Under the pieces are notes generated by a model that did no database searches, had not been told where the DNA came from, and saw only the letters and a list, made by a program, of their open reading frames with translations. The position numbers and the translations under genes are program-made. A stretch of DNA of 64,000 nt from NCBI RefSeq assembly GCF_004114695.1, contig NZ_CP035310.1:2153501-2217500 (forward strand), given 5' to 3'. This DNA comes from Erythrobacter sp. HKB08. Its GTDB lineage: Bacteria; Pseudomonadota; Alphaproteobacteria; Sphingomonadales; Sphingomonadaceae. Below, piece after piece: positions 36,717 to 46,538 of the stretch (position 1 is its first letter; each line of letters begins with the position of its first letter).

Positions 36717-36745
36717 TTGCGCGCCGGGAGGACCCTCGCTAAATG
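36717..36745 (+). promoter_or_regulatory. tRNA-Val promoter
   Basis: TTGCGC (36717-36722) and TAAATG (36740-36745) are separated by exactly 17 nt. They end 36 nt upstream of the mature tRNA 5' end, which would give a short 5' leader for RNase P. The GC-rich discriminator region that follows fits a stable-RNA promoter. Confidence 0.55.
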
Positions 36746-36781
36746 GCGCGCCTGCCGCAGATGCGGCGCGACCGATGGATC

Positions 36782-36856
36782 GGGCGTATAGCTCAGTGGT
36801 AGAGCACTGTGTTGACATCGCAGGGGTCGGAAGTTCAACTCTTCCTACGCCCACCA
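36782..36856 (+). tRNA. tRNA-Val (anticodon GAC), CCA encoded
   Basis: This 75-nt cloverleaf has acceptor stem GGGCGTA/TACGCCC, D-arm GCTC...GAGC, and anticodon stem CTGTG/CGCAG with loop TTGACAT (anticodon GAC, reading GUC/GUU valine codons). The T-arm is GGAAG-TTCAACT-CTTCC. The discriminator A is followed by an encoded CCA at 36854-36856. A strong terminator follows eight bases later. It lies alone between cpdR and icd. Confidence 0.97.
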
Positions 36857-36863
36857 TCGCTTG

Positions 36864-36890
36864 AAAGCCCGCCCTAGTGGCGGGCTTTTT
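36864..36890 (+). terminator. tRNA-Val terminator
   Basis: A perfect 10-bp stem AAAGCCCGCC / GGCGGGCTTT with loop CTAGT is followed by further Ts to 36890. It stops the single-tRNA transcript. Confidence 0.9.
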
Positions 36891-37036
36891 CGTGTCCGGC
36901 GTCTTTTGCGCCCTCAGACGCCGGGCGCGTCCCATCCGGGCCGCTTGGCTTCGCGGCGCAAGCCGCGGCGCGCAGTCGCGCTTTGGCTGCCGCCACTTCA
37001 TCGCGAACCAAGACAGTTCGCGAGCCTTTGGCGAGT

Positions 37037-37129
37037 GCAAGGGCGACCGCCCGCCCGCAGCGAAGCGACCGCAAGGTCGCGTGAGCGAGGATAGCCAAGC
37101 CGACGGATGTCGGCACCGGCGCTTGAGGC
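37037..37129 (+). repeat. Dispersed structured repeat, copy B
   Basis: Second copy of the block at 2698-2789. It shares GGGCGACCGCCCGCCCGCAG and GAGCGAGGATAGCCAAG, and the stem GCGACC/GGTCGC at 37065-37080 replaces the GACT/AGTC pairing of copy A. A small stem GCCGA/TCGGC at 37099-37114 takes the place of copy A's second stem. It sits in the 336-nt gap between tRNA-Val and icd (36857-37192); apart from the tRNA terminator and this repeat, I see only GC-rich sequence with no ORF of merit and no clear icd promoter. Confidence 0.7.
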
Positions 37130-37192
37130 CTGAACAAAAACTGCTAAAGCGCGCGCAACCGAAAACTCCCCGGAAGAGGCAACAGGCACATC

Positions 37193-38413
37193 ATGGAAAA
37201 AATTCAGGTCAAGAACCCGGTCGTCGAGCTCGACGGCGACGAAATGACCAAGATCATCTGGCAGTGGATCCGCGAACGGCTGATCCTGCCCTATCTCGAC
37301 ATCGACCTTAAGTATTACGACCTCTCGATCGAGAAGCGCGACGAGACCGACGACCAGATCACGGTCGACGCCGCGAATGCGATCAAGGAACACGGCGTCG
37401 GCGTCAAATGCGCCACCATCACGCCGGACGAAGCCCGCGTCGAAGAGTTCGATCTCAAGAAGATGTGGCGTTCGCCCAACGGCACGATCCGCAACATCCT
37501 CGGCGGCGTTGTTTTCCGCGAGCCGATCGTCATCGACAACGTCCCGCGCCTCGTGCCGGGCTGGACCGATCCGATCGTCGTCGGCCGTCACGCATTCGGC
37601 GACCAGTATCGCGCGACCGACACGCTGATCCCGGGCGCCGGCAAGCTGCGTCTCGTGTTCGAAGGCGAAGACGGTCAGAAGATCGACCTCGACGTCTATG
37701 AATTCCAGTCGAGCGGCGTCGCCATGGCGATGTACAACCTCGACGATTCGATCCGCGACTTCGCGCGCGCCTGCATGAACTACGGTCTCGACCGTGGCTG
37801 GCCGGTCTATCTCTCGACCAAGAACACCATCCTCAAGAAGTACGATGGCCGCTTCAAGGACCTGTTCCAGGAAGTGTTCGACGCCGAATTCGCCGACAAG
37901 TTCAAGGCTGCCGGCATCACCTACGAGCACCGCCTGATCGACGACATGGTCGCAGCAGCGCTCAAGTGGAACGGCAAGTTCGTCTGGGCCTGCAAGAACT
38001 ACGACGGCGACGTTCAGTCCGACACCGTCGCGCAGGGCTTCGGCTCGCTCGGCCTGATGACCTCGGTCCTCATGACCCCGGACGGCAAGACCGTCGAAGC
38101 GGAAGCGGCGCATGGCACCGTCACCCGCCACTATCGCCAGCACCAGCAGGGCAAGGCGACCTCGACCAACCCGATCGCGTCGATCTTCGCATGGACCCGC
38201 GGCCTCATGTATCGCGGCAAGTTCGACGGCACGCCGGACGTCGTCCGCTTCGCCGAGACGCTCGAAAAGGTCTGCATCAAGACCGTCGAGAGCGGCCAGA
38301 TGACCAAGGACCTCGCGCTCCTCATCGGCCCGCAGCAGAACTGGCTGACGACCGAACAGTTCTTCGAGGCGATCGTTACGAACCTCGAAAAGGAAATGGC
38401 CAATTGGGCCTGA
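37193..38413 (+). CDS. icd: Isocitrate dehydrogenase (NADP+), dimeric type
   Basis: Oxidatively decarboxylates isocitrate to 2-oxoglutarate in the TCA cycle. The 406-residue protein is of the homodimeric type II form shared with eukaryotes and many alphaproteobacteria (opening [20 protein letters not shown]). Substrate-binding residues lie in [17 protein letters not shown] and the metal-binding Asp in [16 protein letters not shown]. The C-terminal NADP region is [20 protein letters not shown]. The ATG at 37193 has a purine-rich GGAAGAGG upstream. A putative peptidase gene overlaps its 3' end. Confidence 0.97.
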   Translation: MEKIQVKNPVVELDGDEMTKIIWQWIRERLILPYLDIDLKYYDLSIEKRDETDDQITVDAANAIKEHGVGVKCATITPDEARVEEFDLKKMWRSPNGTIRNILGGVVFREPIVIDNVPRLVPGWTDPIVVGRHAFGDQYRATDTLIPGAGKLRLVFEGEDGQKIDLDVYEFQSSGVAMAMYNLDDSIRDFARACMNYGLDRGWPVYLSTKNTILKKYDGRFKDLFQEVFDAEFADKFKAAGITYEHRLIDDMVAAALKWNGKFVWACKNYDGDVQSDTVAQGFGSLGLMTSVLMTPDGKTVEAEAAHGTVTRHYRQHQQGKATSTNPIASIFAWTRGLMYRGKFDGTPDVVRFAETLEKVCIKTVESGQMTKDLALLIGPQQNWLTTEQFFEAIVTNLEKEMANWA

Positions 38414-39081
38414 TCCGCAAGATATCAGGAGGCCGCATCGGGATCGTTCTTGGTGCGGCCTTCCTGCTTTTGGCTTCCCCGGTGTTCGCACCGCAGCTGC
38501 TCGCCTTCCCGCACAAGACCGAGACGGCCATCGGCACCATCTGGTCCGAGACCGAGCTGCCGCAACCGCTGGTTGTGCAGATCACCGAGCGGACCGAGCA
38601 GCGGCTGGCTACCTCCTCGTTGGCCGAACCGGAAGAGCAGCGTCCCATATTCATCACCGATGGCGGCTGGCGCTGGATCTGGCTGTCACAGACGTCGAAG
38701 GGCGCCTTTGCCCTCACCCGCCCTTTCACCAGGGCGGTGGTCGTCAATCGGGTCGATCCTGCGACGGGTCTCGTAACGAACGGCCAGGCCATCGGCGGCG
38801 AGCGGGAGCTCTCGGCCGTCCTTGCCCATGAATTCACCCACGGCATGATCCGCCGCAGGTTCGGCATCATCGCGAGCCAGCGTTTCCCGCACTGGAAGGT
38901 CGAGGGGTATTGCGACCATGTGGCTGGCGAAAGCAGCCTCAGCGCAGAAGAAGTCGAACGGCTCGAGAGCGAGGGAACCGATCACCCTGCAATCCCGTAT
39001 TATCGCGGACGTCTTCGCGTCGCGGAAATCCTCGCCGAAAACGGGAATTCGGTCGAAAAACTTTTCACCCAGGAGCACTGA
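38404..39081 (+). CDS. Putative membrane-anchored or secreted zinc metallopeptidase (HEFTH)
   Basis: This 225-residue protein begins at a TTG that overlaps the icd stop by 10 nt, with AAAAGGA 9 nt upstream inside icd. An N-terminal hydrophobic segment ([20 protein letters not shown]) is a signal peptide or anchor. The C-terminal half has [13 protein letters not shown] followed by [16 protein letters not shown]. HExxH plus a Glu about 25 residues later is the gluzincin pattern. I recognise no named family and the substrate is unknown. It overlaps the next gene by one base (TGATG), so icd, this gene and the GNAT-nitrilase gene look translationally linked. Confidence 0.72.
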   Translation: MGLIRKISGGRIGIVLGAAFLLLASPVFAPQLLAFPHKTETAIGTIWSETELPQPLVVQITERTEQRLATSSLAEPEEQRPIFITDGGWRWIWLSQTSKGAFALTRPFTRAVVVNRVDPATGLVTNGQAIGGERELSAVLAHEFTHGMIRRRFGIIASQRFPHWKVEGYCDHVAGESSLSAEEVERLESEGTDHPAIPYYRGRLRVAEILAENGNSVEKLFTQEH

Positions 39082-40742
39082 TGGCCAAGCAGGCTGAACC
39101 GAAGAAAAAACGCGCCCCGCGCCGGCGCAAGGACGAGAAATTCGGTTCGCGGCGGCTCGAAGTTCGCAACGCGATGATGAAGGACGTGCGCGGCATCTCC
39201 GCGCTCGTCCGCCGCGCCTACGACGACCTGCCCGCCTATACGCAGAGCGAGATTCGCGGGCAGATCAACAATTTCCCCGAAGGCTGCTTCGTCGCCCTGC
39301 TCGACGATGAGGTGGTCGGCTATTGCGCTTCCATGCAATTGCCGCAGCCGGTCGTCTTTGCCGATCACGACTGGGACGAGATTTCGGGCAATGGCTATGG
39401 CAGCCGCCACGATCCGACCGGCGACTGGCTCTACGGCTACGAGATGTGCGTCGATCCCAAGGTGCGCGGTGTGCGCATCGGGCGCAGGCTTTACGAGGAA
39501 CGCCGCGCGCTCGCCGAAGAACGCGACCTGACCGGCATCGTGTTCGGCGGGCGCATGCCGAACTACCGACGCAACAAGCGCAAGGTCGACGGCCCGCAGG
39601 ACTACCTCGACCAGGTCGTCGCCGGGAAGATCCACGATCCGGTGTTGCGCTTCCAGCTGGCCAACGGCTTCGAGCCTGAACGCGTGCTCGAGGACTACCT
39701 GCCGGAAGACAAACGCTCCGAAGGCAATGCGGTGATGATGGTCTGGCGCAATCCCTATGTGGAGCGCGACCAACCGGTGAAGAAGCGCCTTCCGCGCGGC
39801 GTCGAAAGCGTGCGGGTGGCGACCTGCCAGCTCCAGGCCCGCCAGGTTGCCGACTATGCGGAATTCATGCGCGCCATCGAATATTTCATCGATGTCGCAA
39901 GCGATTACGAAGCGGACTTCATCGTCTTTCCCGAACTCTTCACGCTCCAGCTGCTGAGTTTCGAGGAAAAGGAACTCTCGCCGGTCGAGGCGATCGAGCG
40001 CCTGTCCGAATACACGCCCAAGCTGAAGTCGGACATCAGCGAGATGGCGATGCGCTACAACATCAACATCATCGCCGGATCGCACCCGACGCGGATGGAC
40101 GATGGCGACATCCACAACGTCGCCTACGTTTGCCTGCGCGATGGCTCGGTGCACGAGCAGGAGAAGATCCACCCCACCCCGAACGAGCGCTACTGGTGGA
40201 ACATCAAGGGCGGCGACACGATCGACGTCATCCAGACCGACTGCGGCCCGATCGGCGTGCAGATTTGCTACGACAGCGAGTTTCCCGAGCTCACCCGCCG
40301 CCTCGCCGACGAAGGTGCGCGGATCATCTTCGTGCCGTTCTGCACCGACAGCCGCCAGGGTTATTTGCGCGTGCGCTATTGCGGTCAGGCGCGCGCGATC
40401 GAGAACCAGTGCTTCGTCGTCCTGTCGGGCAATGTCGGCAACTTGCCGAACGTCGCCAACATGGACATCCAGTATGCACAGAGCTGCATCCTGACCCCGT
40501 GCGACTTCCCCTTCGCCCGCGACGGCATTGCCGCGGAAGCCAGCGAGAATGTCGAGACACTGACGATCAGCGACATCAACCTCGCCGACCTGCAATGGGC
40601 GCGCGCCGAAGGTACGGTGCGCAACCTCGCCGACCGCCGCTTCGACCTCTACCGGATCGAATGGGACGATGCCGGCAAGCATGTCGGCAAGCCGAGGCCG
40701 CGCCGCAAGCCATTGGGCGGAGCGCACGGCGGAGGCGGATAA
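39081..40742 (+). CDS. Bifunctional GNAT acetyltransferase / nitrilase-type carbon-nitrogen hydrolase
   Basis: This 553-residue two-domain fusion has a Lys/Arg-rich N-terminus, a GNAT domain at about residues 25-235 (acetyl-CoA loop MCVDPKVRGVRIGRRLYEE), and a nitrilase-superfamily domain at about 245-535. The nitrilase triad is visible: Glu in VFPELFTLQLL, Lys in EQEKIHPTPNERY, and Cys in GVQICYDSEFPE. Such fusions exist in other bacteria, but the physiological amide and acyl acceptor are unknown to me. It is the last gene of the icd-linked cluster; the ATG at 39081 overlaps the previous stop. Confidence 0.87.
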   Translation: MAKQAEPKKKRAPRRRKDEKFGSRRLEVRNAMMKDVRGISALVRRAYDDLPAYTQSEIRGQINNFPEGCFVALLDDEVVGYCASMQLPQPVVFADHDWDEISGNGYGSRHDPTGDWLYGYEMCVDPKVRGVRIGRRLYEERRALAEERDLTGIVFGGRMPNYRRNKRKVDGPQDYLDQVVAGKIHDPVLRFQLANGFEPERVLEDYLPEDKRSEGNAVMMVWRNPYVERDQPVKKRLPRGVESVRVATCQLQARQVADYAEFMRAIEYFIDVASDYEADFIVFPELFTLQLLSFEEKELSPVEAIERLSEYTPKLKSDISEMAMRYNINIIAGSHPTRMDDGDIHNVAYVCLRDGSVHEQEKIHPTPNERYWWNIKGGDTIDVIQTDCGPIGVQICYDSEFPELTRRLADEGARIIFVPFCTDSRQGYLRVRYCGQARAIENQCFVVLSGNVGNLPNVANMDIQYAQSCILTPCDFPFARDGIAAEASENVETLTISDINLADLQWARAEGTVRNLADRRFDLYRIEWDDAGKHVGKPRPRRKPLGGAHGGGG

Positions 40743-40792
40743 GCCGCAATAGCTTGGTGACACAGGGCAAAGCGCGCGATAACCCCTGAGCC

Positions 40793-42550
40793 ATGGCGGC
40801 GGAACTCGACACATCCTCGATGGGCGATGCCCTGGTGATCCTCGGCGCGGCCGGCCTGGTCATCCCGGTCTTCACCCGTTTCCGTATCACGCCGGTCATC
40901 GGCTTCATCCTGATCGGTATCGCGGTCGGACCCTACGGGCTCGGCAAGCTGGTCTACGACCATCCATGGCTTGGACACGTGACGATAAGCGACCCCGAGG
41001 CCCTGGAGCCATATGCCGAATTCGGGATCATCCTGCTGCTGTTTACCATCGGGCTCGAACTGTCGTTCAAGCGATTGTGGCAGATGCGCAAACTCGTTTT
41101 CGGGCTGGGTGCGCTCGAGCTGCTGATCATTGGCAGTATCGCGGCGGTCGCGCTCTCGATGATGGGTCAATACTGGGTCGGGGCGCTGGCTCTCGGTTTC
41201 GCCCTCGCCTTCTCCTCGACAGCCATCGTGCTCCCAATATCGGGCACATCCTCGCCGGTCGGCCGTGCAGCGCTTTCGATGCTGCTGTTCGAGGACATCA
41301 TGATCGTCCCGATCATCTTCATCATGGGCGCAATGGCTCCCAATGCCCAGTCGGAAGGCTGGGAAGGCCTGCTGACGACGCTGTGGCAAGGCGCGCTGGT
41401 GGTGGCGATCATGATGATTGTCGGCCGCATCGCGCTGCCCCGCCTCTTCGCGCAGGCCGCCCGCACCAAGAGCCCCGAGCTGTTCCTCGCCGCCAGCCTT
41501 CTCGTCGTCATCGCGTCGAGCCTCGCGACCGCTGCGGTTGGCCTCTCGCCGATCGTCGGCGCGCTGATTGCAGGCCTGCTGATCGCAGAAACCGAATATC
41601 ACGGCGAGGTCGAGGGCATCATGGAGCCGTTCAAGGGTCTCGCACTCGGTATCTTCCTGATCACCGTGGGCATGAGCATCGACCTTACGACCATCTGGGA
41701 CAATTTCGGCTCCATCCTGCTCGCAGTCATCCTGGTGCTTGTGTTCAAGGCATTCGTGACAGGCTTCCTCCTGCGCATGATGGGCGCACGGCGCAGCACG
41801 GCGGCGGAAACCGGCATTCTCATGGCGAGCCCGTCGGAGACGACGCTCATCGTCCTGTCCGCCGCGAGCGCTGCGCTTCTCATCCAGCCCGGCACCGCGC
41901 AGTTCTGGCAGATTGTCACCGCCATCGGCCTCACCGTGACGCCGCTTCTCGCCCGCCTGGGCCGCATCATCGCCCGCCGGGTTGAGCCTGTGCCCGAGGT
42001 CGAGGAAAGCGACGCCGGTGAACCGCCGGTCATTATCATTGGCGCAGGCCGTGTCGGCAGGCTGGTCGCGCAGATGCTCGACGCGCATGACAAGCCCTAT
42101 GTTGCGCTCGATTCCGATGCGGACCTCATCGAGTCCGCCAAGCGCAAGGGTTTCAGGGCAACCTTCGGCGATGCCGCCCGCGGCGATGCGCTGAGCCGCC
42201 TCGGCGTCGAGAAATCGCCGGCCGTGGTGCTGACGATGGACGAACCCGTCCTCGCCGAACGTCTAACCCGCAAGCTGCGCAAGGAGCATCCCGACTTGCT
42301 GATCGTCGCGCGTGCTCGCGACACAGCCCACGCGGCGGAGCTCTACCGCGCCGGGGCGAGCCATGCCGTGCCGGAAACGCTCGAAAGTTCGCTGCAGCTG
42401 TCCGAAGCGGTCCTTGTCGACATCGGCGTCGCCATGGGCCCGGTCATCGCCTCGATCCACGAAAAGCGGGACGAATTCCGTACGCAGATCGAGCAGGAAG
42501 GCGCGCTCGATTACCGGCCGAAATTGCGGACAAGCACCAGCGAAGGCTGA
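40793..42550 (+). CDS. Kef-type monovalent cation:proton antiporter (CPA2) with TrkA-N domain
   Basis: This 585-residue inner-membrane protein has a Na+/H+-exchanger domain of about 11-13 spans over the first ~390 residues, with IILLLFTIGLELSFKRLW and the family's FALAFSSTAIVLPI region. A cytosolic Rossmann TrkA-N domain follows (VIIIGAGRVGRLVAQMLDA) and ends with a short TrkA-C-like helix. KefB/KefC couple K+ efflux to glutathione adducts in enterobacteria; whether this one is K+- or Na+-specific is not decided by sequence. No KefF/KefG partner is adjacent. A small gene starts 53 nt downstream. Confidence 0.88.
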   Translation: MAAELDTSSMGDALVILGAAGLVIPVFTRFRITPVIGFILIGIAVGPYGLGKLVYDHPWLGHVTISDPEALEPYAEFGIILLLFTIGLELSFKRLWQMRKLVFGLGALELLIIGSIAAVALSMMGQYWVGALALGFALAFSSTAIVLPISGTSSPVGRAALSMLLFEDIMIVPIIFIMGAMAPNAQSEGWEGLLTTLWQGALVVAIMMIVGRIALPRLFAQAARTKSPELFLAASLLVVIASSLATAAVGLSPIVGALIAGLLIAETEYHGEVEGIMEPFKGLALGIFLITVGMSIDLTTIWDNFGSILLAVILVLVFKAFVTGFLLRMMGARRSTAAETGILMASPSETTLIVLSAASAALLIQPGTAQFWQIVTAIGLTVTPLLARLGRIIARRVEPVPEVEESDAGEPPVIIIGAGRVGRLVAQMLDAHDKPYVALDSDADLIESAKRKGFRATFGDAARGDALSRLGVEKSPAVVLTMDEPVLAERLTRKLRKEHPDLLIVARARDTAHAAELYRAGASHAVPETLESSLQLSEAVLVDIGVAMGPVIASIHEKRDEFRTQIEQEGALDYRPKLRTSTSEG

Positions 42551-42568
42551 ACTTTTTCGGACCCATTG

Positions 42569-42603
42569 CCTTTCCCGGACATTGATCGGGAAAGGAGAAA
42601 AAC
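42569..42603 (+). promoter_or_regulatory. Hairpin sequestering the Shine-Dalgarno sequence of the 59-residue ORF
   Basis: The perfect 9-bp stem CCTTTCCCG (42569-42577) / CGGGAAAGG (42587-42595), with a 9-nt loop, overlaps the AAGGAG ribosome-binding site (42592-42597) of the ORF starting at 42604. Folding would hide four of its six bases. The pyrimidine-against-SD layout resembles four-U-like thermometers or other translational switches. The structure is seen directly; a regulatory role is inferred. Confidence 0.5.
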
Positions 42604-42783
42604 ATGTCCGATACAGACCCGACCAAGCCGACTCCGAACGACGAAAAGTTCAAGCCGCAAAACGTCGCGGACCCGCAGGCGACGACCGAACCGCCATCGC
42701 GCGACCCGAACAAGCCTGCCGACACCAACGGCCGCGATATTCCGCGCGGAAGCGAACCCGATACCCAGAAGGGGGTCGGCTAA
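42604..42783 (+). CDS. Small disordered hydrophilic protein
   Basis: This 59-residue ORF (ATG 42604, TAA 42781-42783) begins MSDTDPTKPTPNDEKFKPQN and ends DTQKGVG. Composition is dominated by Pro, Asp, Lys, Thr, Asn and Glu, with no hydrophobic core, Cys or Trp, so it is probably intrinsically disordered. A perfect AAGGAG lies 6 nt before the start, which argues that the gene is real. That site is embedded in a 9-bp hairpin. It could be cotranscribed with the upstream antiporter. I recognise no family; similar tiny hydrophilic proteins in relatives are often stress-related, but that is inference. Confidence 0.6.
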   Translation: MSDTDPTKPTPNDEKFKPQNVADPQATTEPPSRDPNKPADTNGRDIPRGSEPDTQKGVG

Positions 42784-42791
42784 AGCCCGGT

Positions 42792-45443
42792 CTAACCTGC
42801 CAGTGCGGTGCGGACTGCCTCGATCGCCTCATCGGCCTTCGAGCCGTCCGGTCCGCCGCCCTGCGCCATGTCGGGGCGGCCACCGCCGCCCTTCCCGCCA
42901 AGGGTTTCGACACCCGTTCGCACCAGATCAACAGCGCTGAAGCGGTCGGTCAAATCATCGGTCACGGCTACAGCGAATGCGGCCTTGCCGTCATTCACCG
43001 CCACAGCCGCAGCAACACCCGAACCGAGTTGCTTCTTGGCATCATCGAGTAGCGGACGAAGCTCCTTCGGGTTGAGCCCATCGAGCACCTGCCCGATGAA
43101 CGCGACCCCCCCGATATCTTCCTGCGAAGGACCACTCGCCGAACCGCCGCCACCAAGGGCGAGCTGCTTCTTGGCCTCGGCCAGCTCCTTCTCGAGCCTG
43201 CGCCGATCCTCGACCAGAGTGGCTACGCGATCCGCGACCTCTTCCGGCGAGGCTTTGATCGTGGACGCGACGGACTTGAGTGCCTCTTCCCGGTCAACCA
43301 ACCAGGCGCGCGCGGCTTCGCCGGTCAGCGCCTCGATGCGGCGCACGCCCGAGGAAACGGCACTTTCCGACACGATGCGGAGAATCCCGATATCACCAGT
43401 CGCCTTGACGTGCGTACCGCCGCAAAGCTCGACCGAGTAGTTGCGTCCTTCGTTGCCCTTGCGGCCCATGGAAAGGACGCGGACCTCATCGCCGTACTTC
43501 TCGCCGAACAGCGCAAGGGCGCCGGCCTCGACGGCATCGTCGGGGCTCATCAGGCGCGTCGCGACAGGCTCGTTCGCGCGGATTTCCGCGTTCACTTCCG
43601 CCTCGATCGCGGCGATATCTTCCGGGGCGAGCGGTTTGGGGTGCGAGAAGTCGAAACGCAGCCTGTCGTCGGCCACGAGCGAACCCTTCTGCGTCACGTG
43701 ACCGCCGAGCTGGTTGCGCAGCGCCGCGTGGACGAGGTGCGTGGCAGAGTGGTTGGCGCGGATACGGTCGCGGCGCTCGACATCGACTTCGAGGTGCACA
43801 ACGTCGCCGACCTTGATCGAACCGCTTTCCACCTTTGCCTGATGGGCATGCAGGCGGCCCAGCGGCTTCGCTGTATCGCTTACGGCAATCCGCAGGCCTT
43901 CCGGCGTGCTGATCGACCCGACATCGCCGGTCTGGCCGCCGCTTTCGCCGTAGAAAGGCGTCTGGTTGGTCAGGACGACGAGTTCGTCGCCGGCCGAAGC
44001 GCTCTGCACTTCGGCTCCGTCCTTCACCAGTGCGACCACCCGGCCCTCGCCGCTGGTCGAAGTGTAGCCGGTGAACTCGGTGCCGCCTTCGCGCTCGGCA
44101 ATGTCGAACCAGACTTCATCCGACGCGGCGTCGCCCGAACCCTTCCATGCTGCACGCGCGGCCGCCTTCTGGCGCTCCATCGCGGCGTCGAAGCCTTCGC
44201 GATCGACGCCGATGCCGCGGTTACGCAGTGCGTCTTCGGTCAGGTCGTATGGGAAGCCGTAGGTGTCGTAGAGCTTGAACGCGGTCTCGCCGTCGAGTTC
44301 GCCGCCTTCGCCCATGTCGCCGGTCGCATCGTCCAGCAGGCGCAGGCCCTTCTCGAGCGTCTTGCGGAACTGCGTTTCCTCGCGCTCGAGAACTTCCTCG
44401 ATAAGCGCCTGCCCGCGCTGGAGCTCGGGATAGGCCTGGCCCATTTCCGAGACCAGTTCGCCCACGAGGCGATGCATCAACGGCTCCTTCGCGCCGAGCA
44501 GGTGCGCATGGCGCATGGCGCGGCGCATGATGCGGCGCAGGACATAGCCGCGACCTTCGTTCGACGGCAGGACACCGTCGGCCATCAGGAAGCTGGTGGA
44601 ACGCAGGTGGTCCGCAATCACGCGGTGGCTCGCCTGCTGGTCGCCCTCGGCCTTTACGCCGGTCAGGCCTTCCGATGCCGCGATGAGCGCCTTGAAAGTG
44701 TCGGTATCGTAATTGTCGTGCACGCCCTGCATGACTGCAGCGATGCGCTCCAGCCCCATGCCTGTGTCAATCGACGGCTTGGGCAGGTCGGTGCGCGAAC
44801 CGTCGGCCGACTGCTCGAACTGCATGAAAACGAGGTTCCAGATCTCGATGAAACGGTCCCCATCCTCGTCCGGGCTGCCGGGAGGGCCGCCGGGGATGTG
44901 CTCGCCGTGATCGTAGAAAATCTCGCTGCACGGACCGCAGGGGCCGGTATCGCCCATGGACCAGAAGTTGTCGTTCGTCGGGATGCGAATGATGCGCTCT
45001 TCCGGCAGGCCGGAAATCTTGCGCCACAGGTCGAAGGCCTCGTCATCGGTGTGATAGACCGTTGCCGTCAGCTTCTCTTCCGGCAGCCCCCATTCCCTGG
45101 TCAGCAGCGTCCACGCATTGAGGATTGCCTGCTCCTTGAAATAGTCGCCGAAGCTGAAGTTGCCGAGCATCTCGAAGAAGGTGTGATGCCGCGCGGTGTA
45201 GCCGACATTGTCGAGATCGTTGTGCTTGCCTCCTGCGCGCACGCACTTCTGGCTGCTGGTCGCGCGCGGCGACGGCGGCGTTTCAAGGCCGGTGAAGGCA
45301 TTCTTGAACGGCACCATGCCCGCGTTCACGAACATCAGCGTCGGATCGTTGTAGGGAACGAGCGGCGCGCTCGGGACGATCTCGTGATCTGCCTGCGCGA
45401 AGAAATCCAGGAAGGAACGGCGGATATCGTTGGTCGACTGCAT
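42792..45443 (-). CDS. alaS: Alanyl-tRNA synthetase
   Basis: Full-length 883-residue enzyme. The class II catalytic core starts [20 protein letters not shown] and includes [19 protein letters not shown] and the [13 protein letters not shown] motif 3 region. The editing domain has zinc-binding HSATHLVH and [11 protein letters not shown], and the C-terminal domain ends with the Gly-rich [19 protein letters not shown]. Domain order and length are standard. It ends 8 nt from the convergent 59-residue ORF. It lies downstream of recA in the same orientation, with a methyltransferase gene between; recA-alaS proximity is common in Proteobacteria. Confidence 0.97.
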   Translation of the reverse strand: MQSTNDIRRSFLDFFAQADHEIVPSAPLVPYNDPTLMFVNAGMVPFKNAFTGLETPPSPRATSSQKCVRAGGKHNDLDNVGYTARHHTFFEMLGNFSFGDYFKEQAILNAWTLLTREWGLPEEKLTATVYHTDDEAFDLWRKISGLPEERIIRIPTNDNFWSMGDTGPCGPCSEIFYDHGEHIPGGPPGSPDEDGDRFIEIWNLVFMQFEQSADGSRTDLPKPSIDTGMGLERIAAVMQGVHDNYDTDTFKALIAASEGLTGVKAEGDQQASHRVIADHLRSTSFLMADGVLPSNEGRGYVLRRIMRRAMRHAHLLGAKEPLMHRLVGELVSEMGQAYPELQRGQALIEEVLEREETQFRKTLEKGLRLLDDATGDMGEGGELDGETAFKLYDTYGFPYDLTEDALRNRGIGVDREGFDAAMERQKAAARAAWKGSGDAASDEVWFDIAEREGGTEFTGYTSTSGEGRVVALVKDGAEVQSASAGDELVVLTNQTPFYGESGGQTGDVGSISTPEGLRIAVSDTAKPLGRLHAHQAKVESGSIKVGDVVHLEVDVERRDRIRANHSATHLVHAALRNQLGGHVTQKGSLVADDRLRFDFSHPKPLAPEDIAAIEAEVNAEIRANEPVATRLMSPDDAVEAGALALFGEKYGDEVRVLSMGRKGNEGRNYSVELCGGTHVKATGDIGILRIVSESAVSSGVRRIEALTGEAARAWLVDREEALKSVASTIKASPEEVADRVATLVEDRRRLEKELAEAKKQLALGGGGSASGPSQEDIGGVAFIGQVLDGLNPKELRPLLDDAKKQLGSGVAAAVAVNDGKAAFAVAVTDDLTDRFSAVDLVRTGVETLGGKGGGGRPDMAQGGGPDGSKADEAIEAVRTALAG

Positions 45444-45516
45444 AGCCAGCGCAGTTAGGGCCTCGCCGCTGGCGGGACAAGACGGATAGTGCGATGCATG
45501 CGATCGGAGGCGTGAA

Positions 45517-46347
45517 TTAGCGCGGCCTGTTGCGCGCTGTCACTATCCAAGCCGCAGCCTTGAGAGCGACGATGCCGCCGTCCTCATGGGCTTGCAGGTA
45601 GCGGGCGAGCTTTCCGAGGAATTTCGCTTTCTCGTCTGGTGAAAGCCCGAGCGCCGGGCGGGCTGCCGGCCCGATCACCTGGAAGTAATCGAGCGCTTCC
45701 TGCACCGCATCTTCGCCTACACCCGCAACGAAGGCGTAGTCGATCGCTTCGAAATTGATCTCGCTCCAGCCTGCATCGGACAGGATGCCGTGAACATGGG
45801 ACTGGTCGGAGAAAGCGAATGGGCCGGGCGAGAAGCGGTCGGGTTCGACGAAGGAATCGGGCGGCAGGAAACCGGCAACCCGCTCCGCCCAGCTGTTTTC
45901 CTGGAAGCTGCGGAAACAGGAAAAGACGAGCCGCGCATCGCGCGAGGAGATCGAGCGGAGATGCGAGAAGGCGGCGACAGGATCTTCGAAGAACATCACG
46001 CCATGGCGCGACATGAGCAGGTCCGGCGCGAAGAATTCGCGCGACCATTGCGAGGCGTCGCCATGGACGAAGTCGATGTTCGAGAGGCGCAGGGCGCGCG
46101 AGCGTGCAACTTCGATCAGCTCCTCGCTCACATCCAGTCCGACGATTTCAGCCGCCGAATTGCCGCGGGCGAATGCGAGGCTCAGCTCGCCGGCGCCGCA
46201 GCCGATATCGAGGACGCGTGGTGCGGTGGTGCCCCTGGTCTTGGACAGGAGCGCATCGGTCAGGCCGCCGAAACTGCGATCGGTCTTTTCCCACTGGCTT
46301 GCCCAACTGCGGCCTACCCGGCCTTCCCAGTCAAGTTTGGTTGTCAT
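45517..46347 (-). CDS. Class I SAM-dependent methyltransferase
   Basis: This 276-residue protein has Rossmann motif [19 protein letters not shown], motif II around [17 protein letters not shown] and motif III near FVHGDASQW. The N-terminal [20 protein letters not shown] resembles small-molecule methyltransferases of the Methyltransf_25/UbiE-like group. The acceptor is unknown. It is inserted between recA and alaS, 73 nt upstream of alaS. A strong terminator separates it from recA, so it is not simply part of the recA transcript. Confidence 0.82.
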   Translation of the reverse strand: MTTKLDWEGRVGRSWASQWEKTDRSFGGLTDALLSKTRGTTAPRVLDIGCGAGELSLAFARGNSAAEIVGLDVSEELIEVARSRALRLSNIDFVHGDASQWSREFFAPDLLMSRHGVMFFEDPVAAFSHLRSISSRDARLVFSCFRSFQENSWAERVAGFLPPDSFVEPDRFSPGPFAFSDQSHVHGILSDAGWSEINFEAIDYAFVAGVGEDAVQEALDYFQVIGPAARPALGLSPDEKAKFLGKLARYLQAHEDGGIVALKAAAWIVTARNRPR

Positions 46348-46443
46348 TCGTCCGCTGTCCTTTCGATGAAGGCACTCGCAATGCGAACCAATCGATAACG
46401 CAGGCTACTCCGCATAACCACGGCAAGACGTGGTCTTTCAACG

Positions 46444-46487
46444 AAAAACCGGCGCGGATCCGTTGGGGAGGATGCTCGCGCCGGTTT
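46444..46487 (-). terminator. recA terminator
   Basis: A perfect 11-bp stem AAACCGGCGCG / CGCGCCGGTTT (46446-46456 with 46477-46487) has a T-run on the minus strand (A-run 46444-46448). It lies about 50 nt after the recA stop codon. Confidence 0.88.
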
Positions 46488-46538
46488 CCCGGTTTTCCGG
46501 GCCGACTGGACGGATGGCCCGCTTGAAGAGATCGAGGA

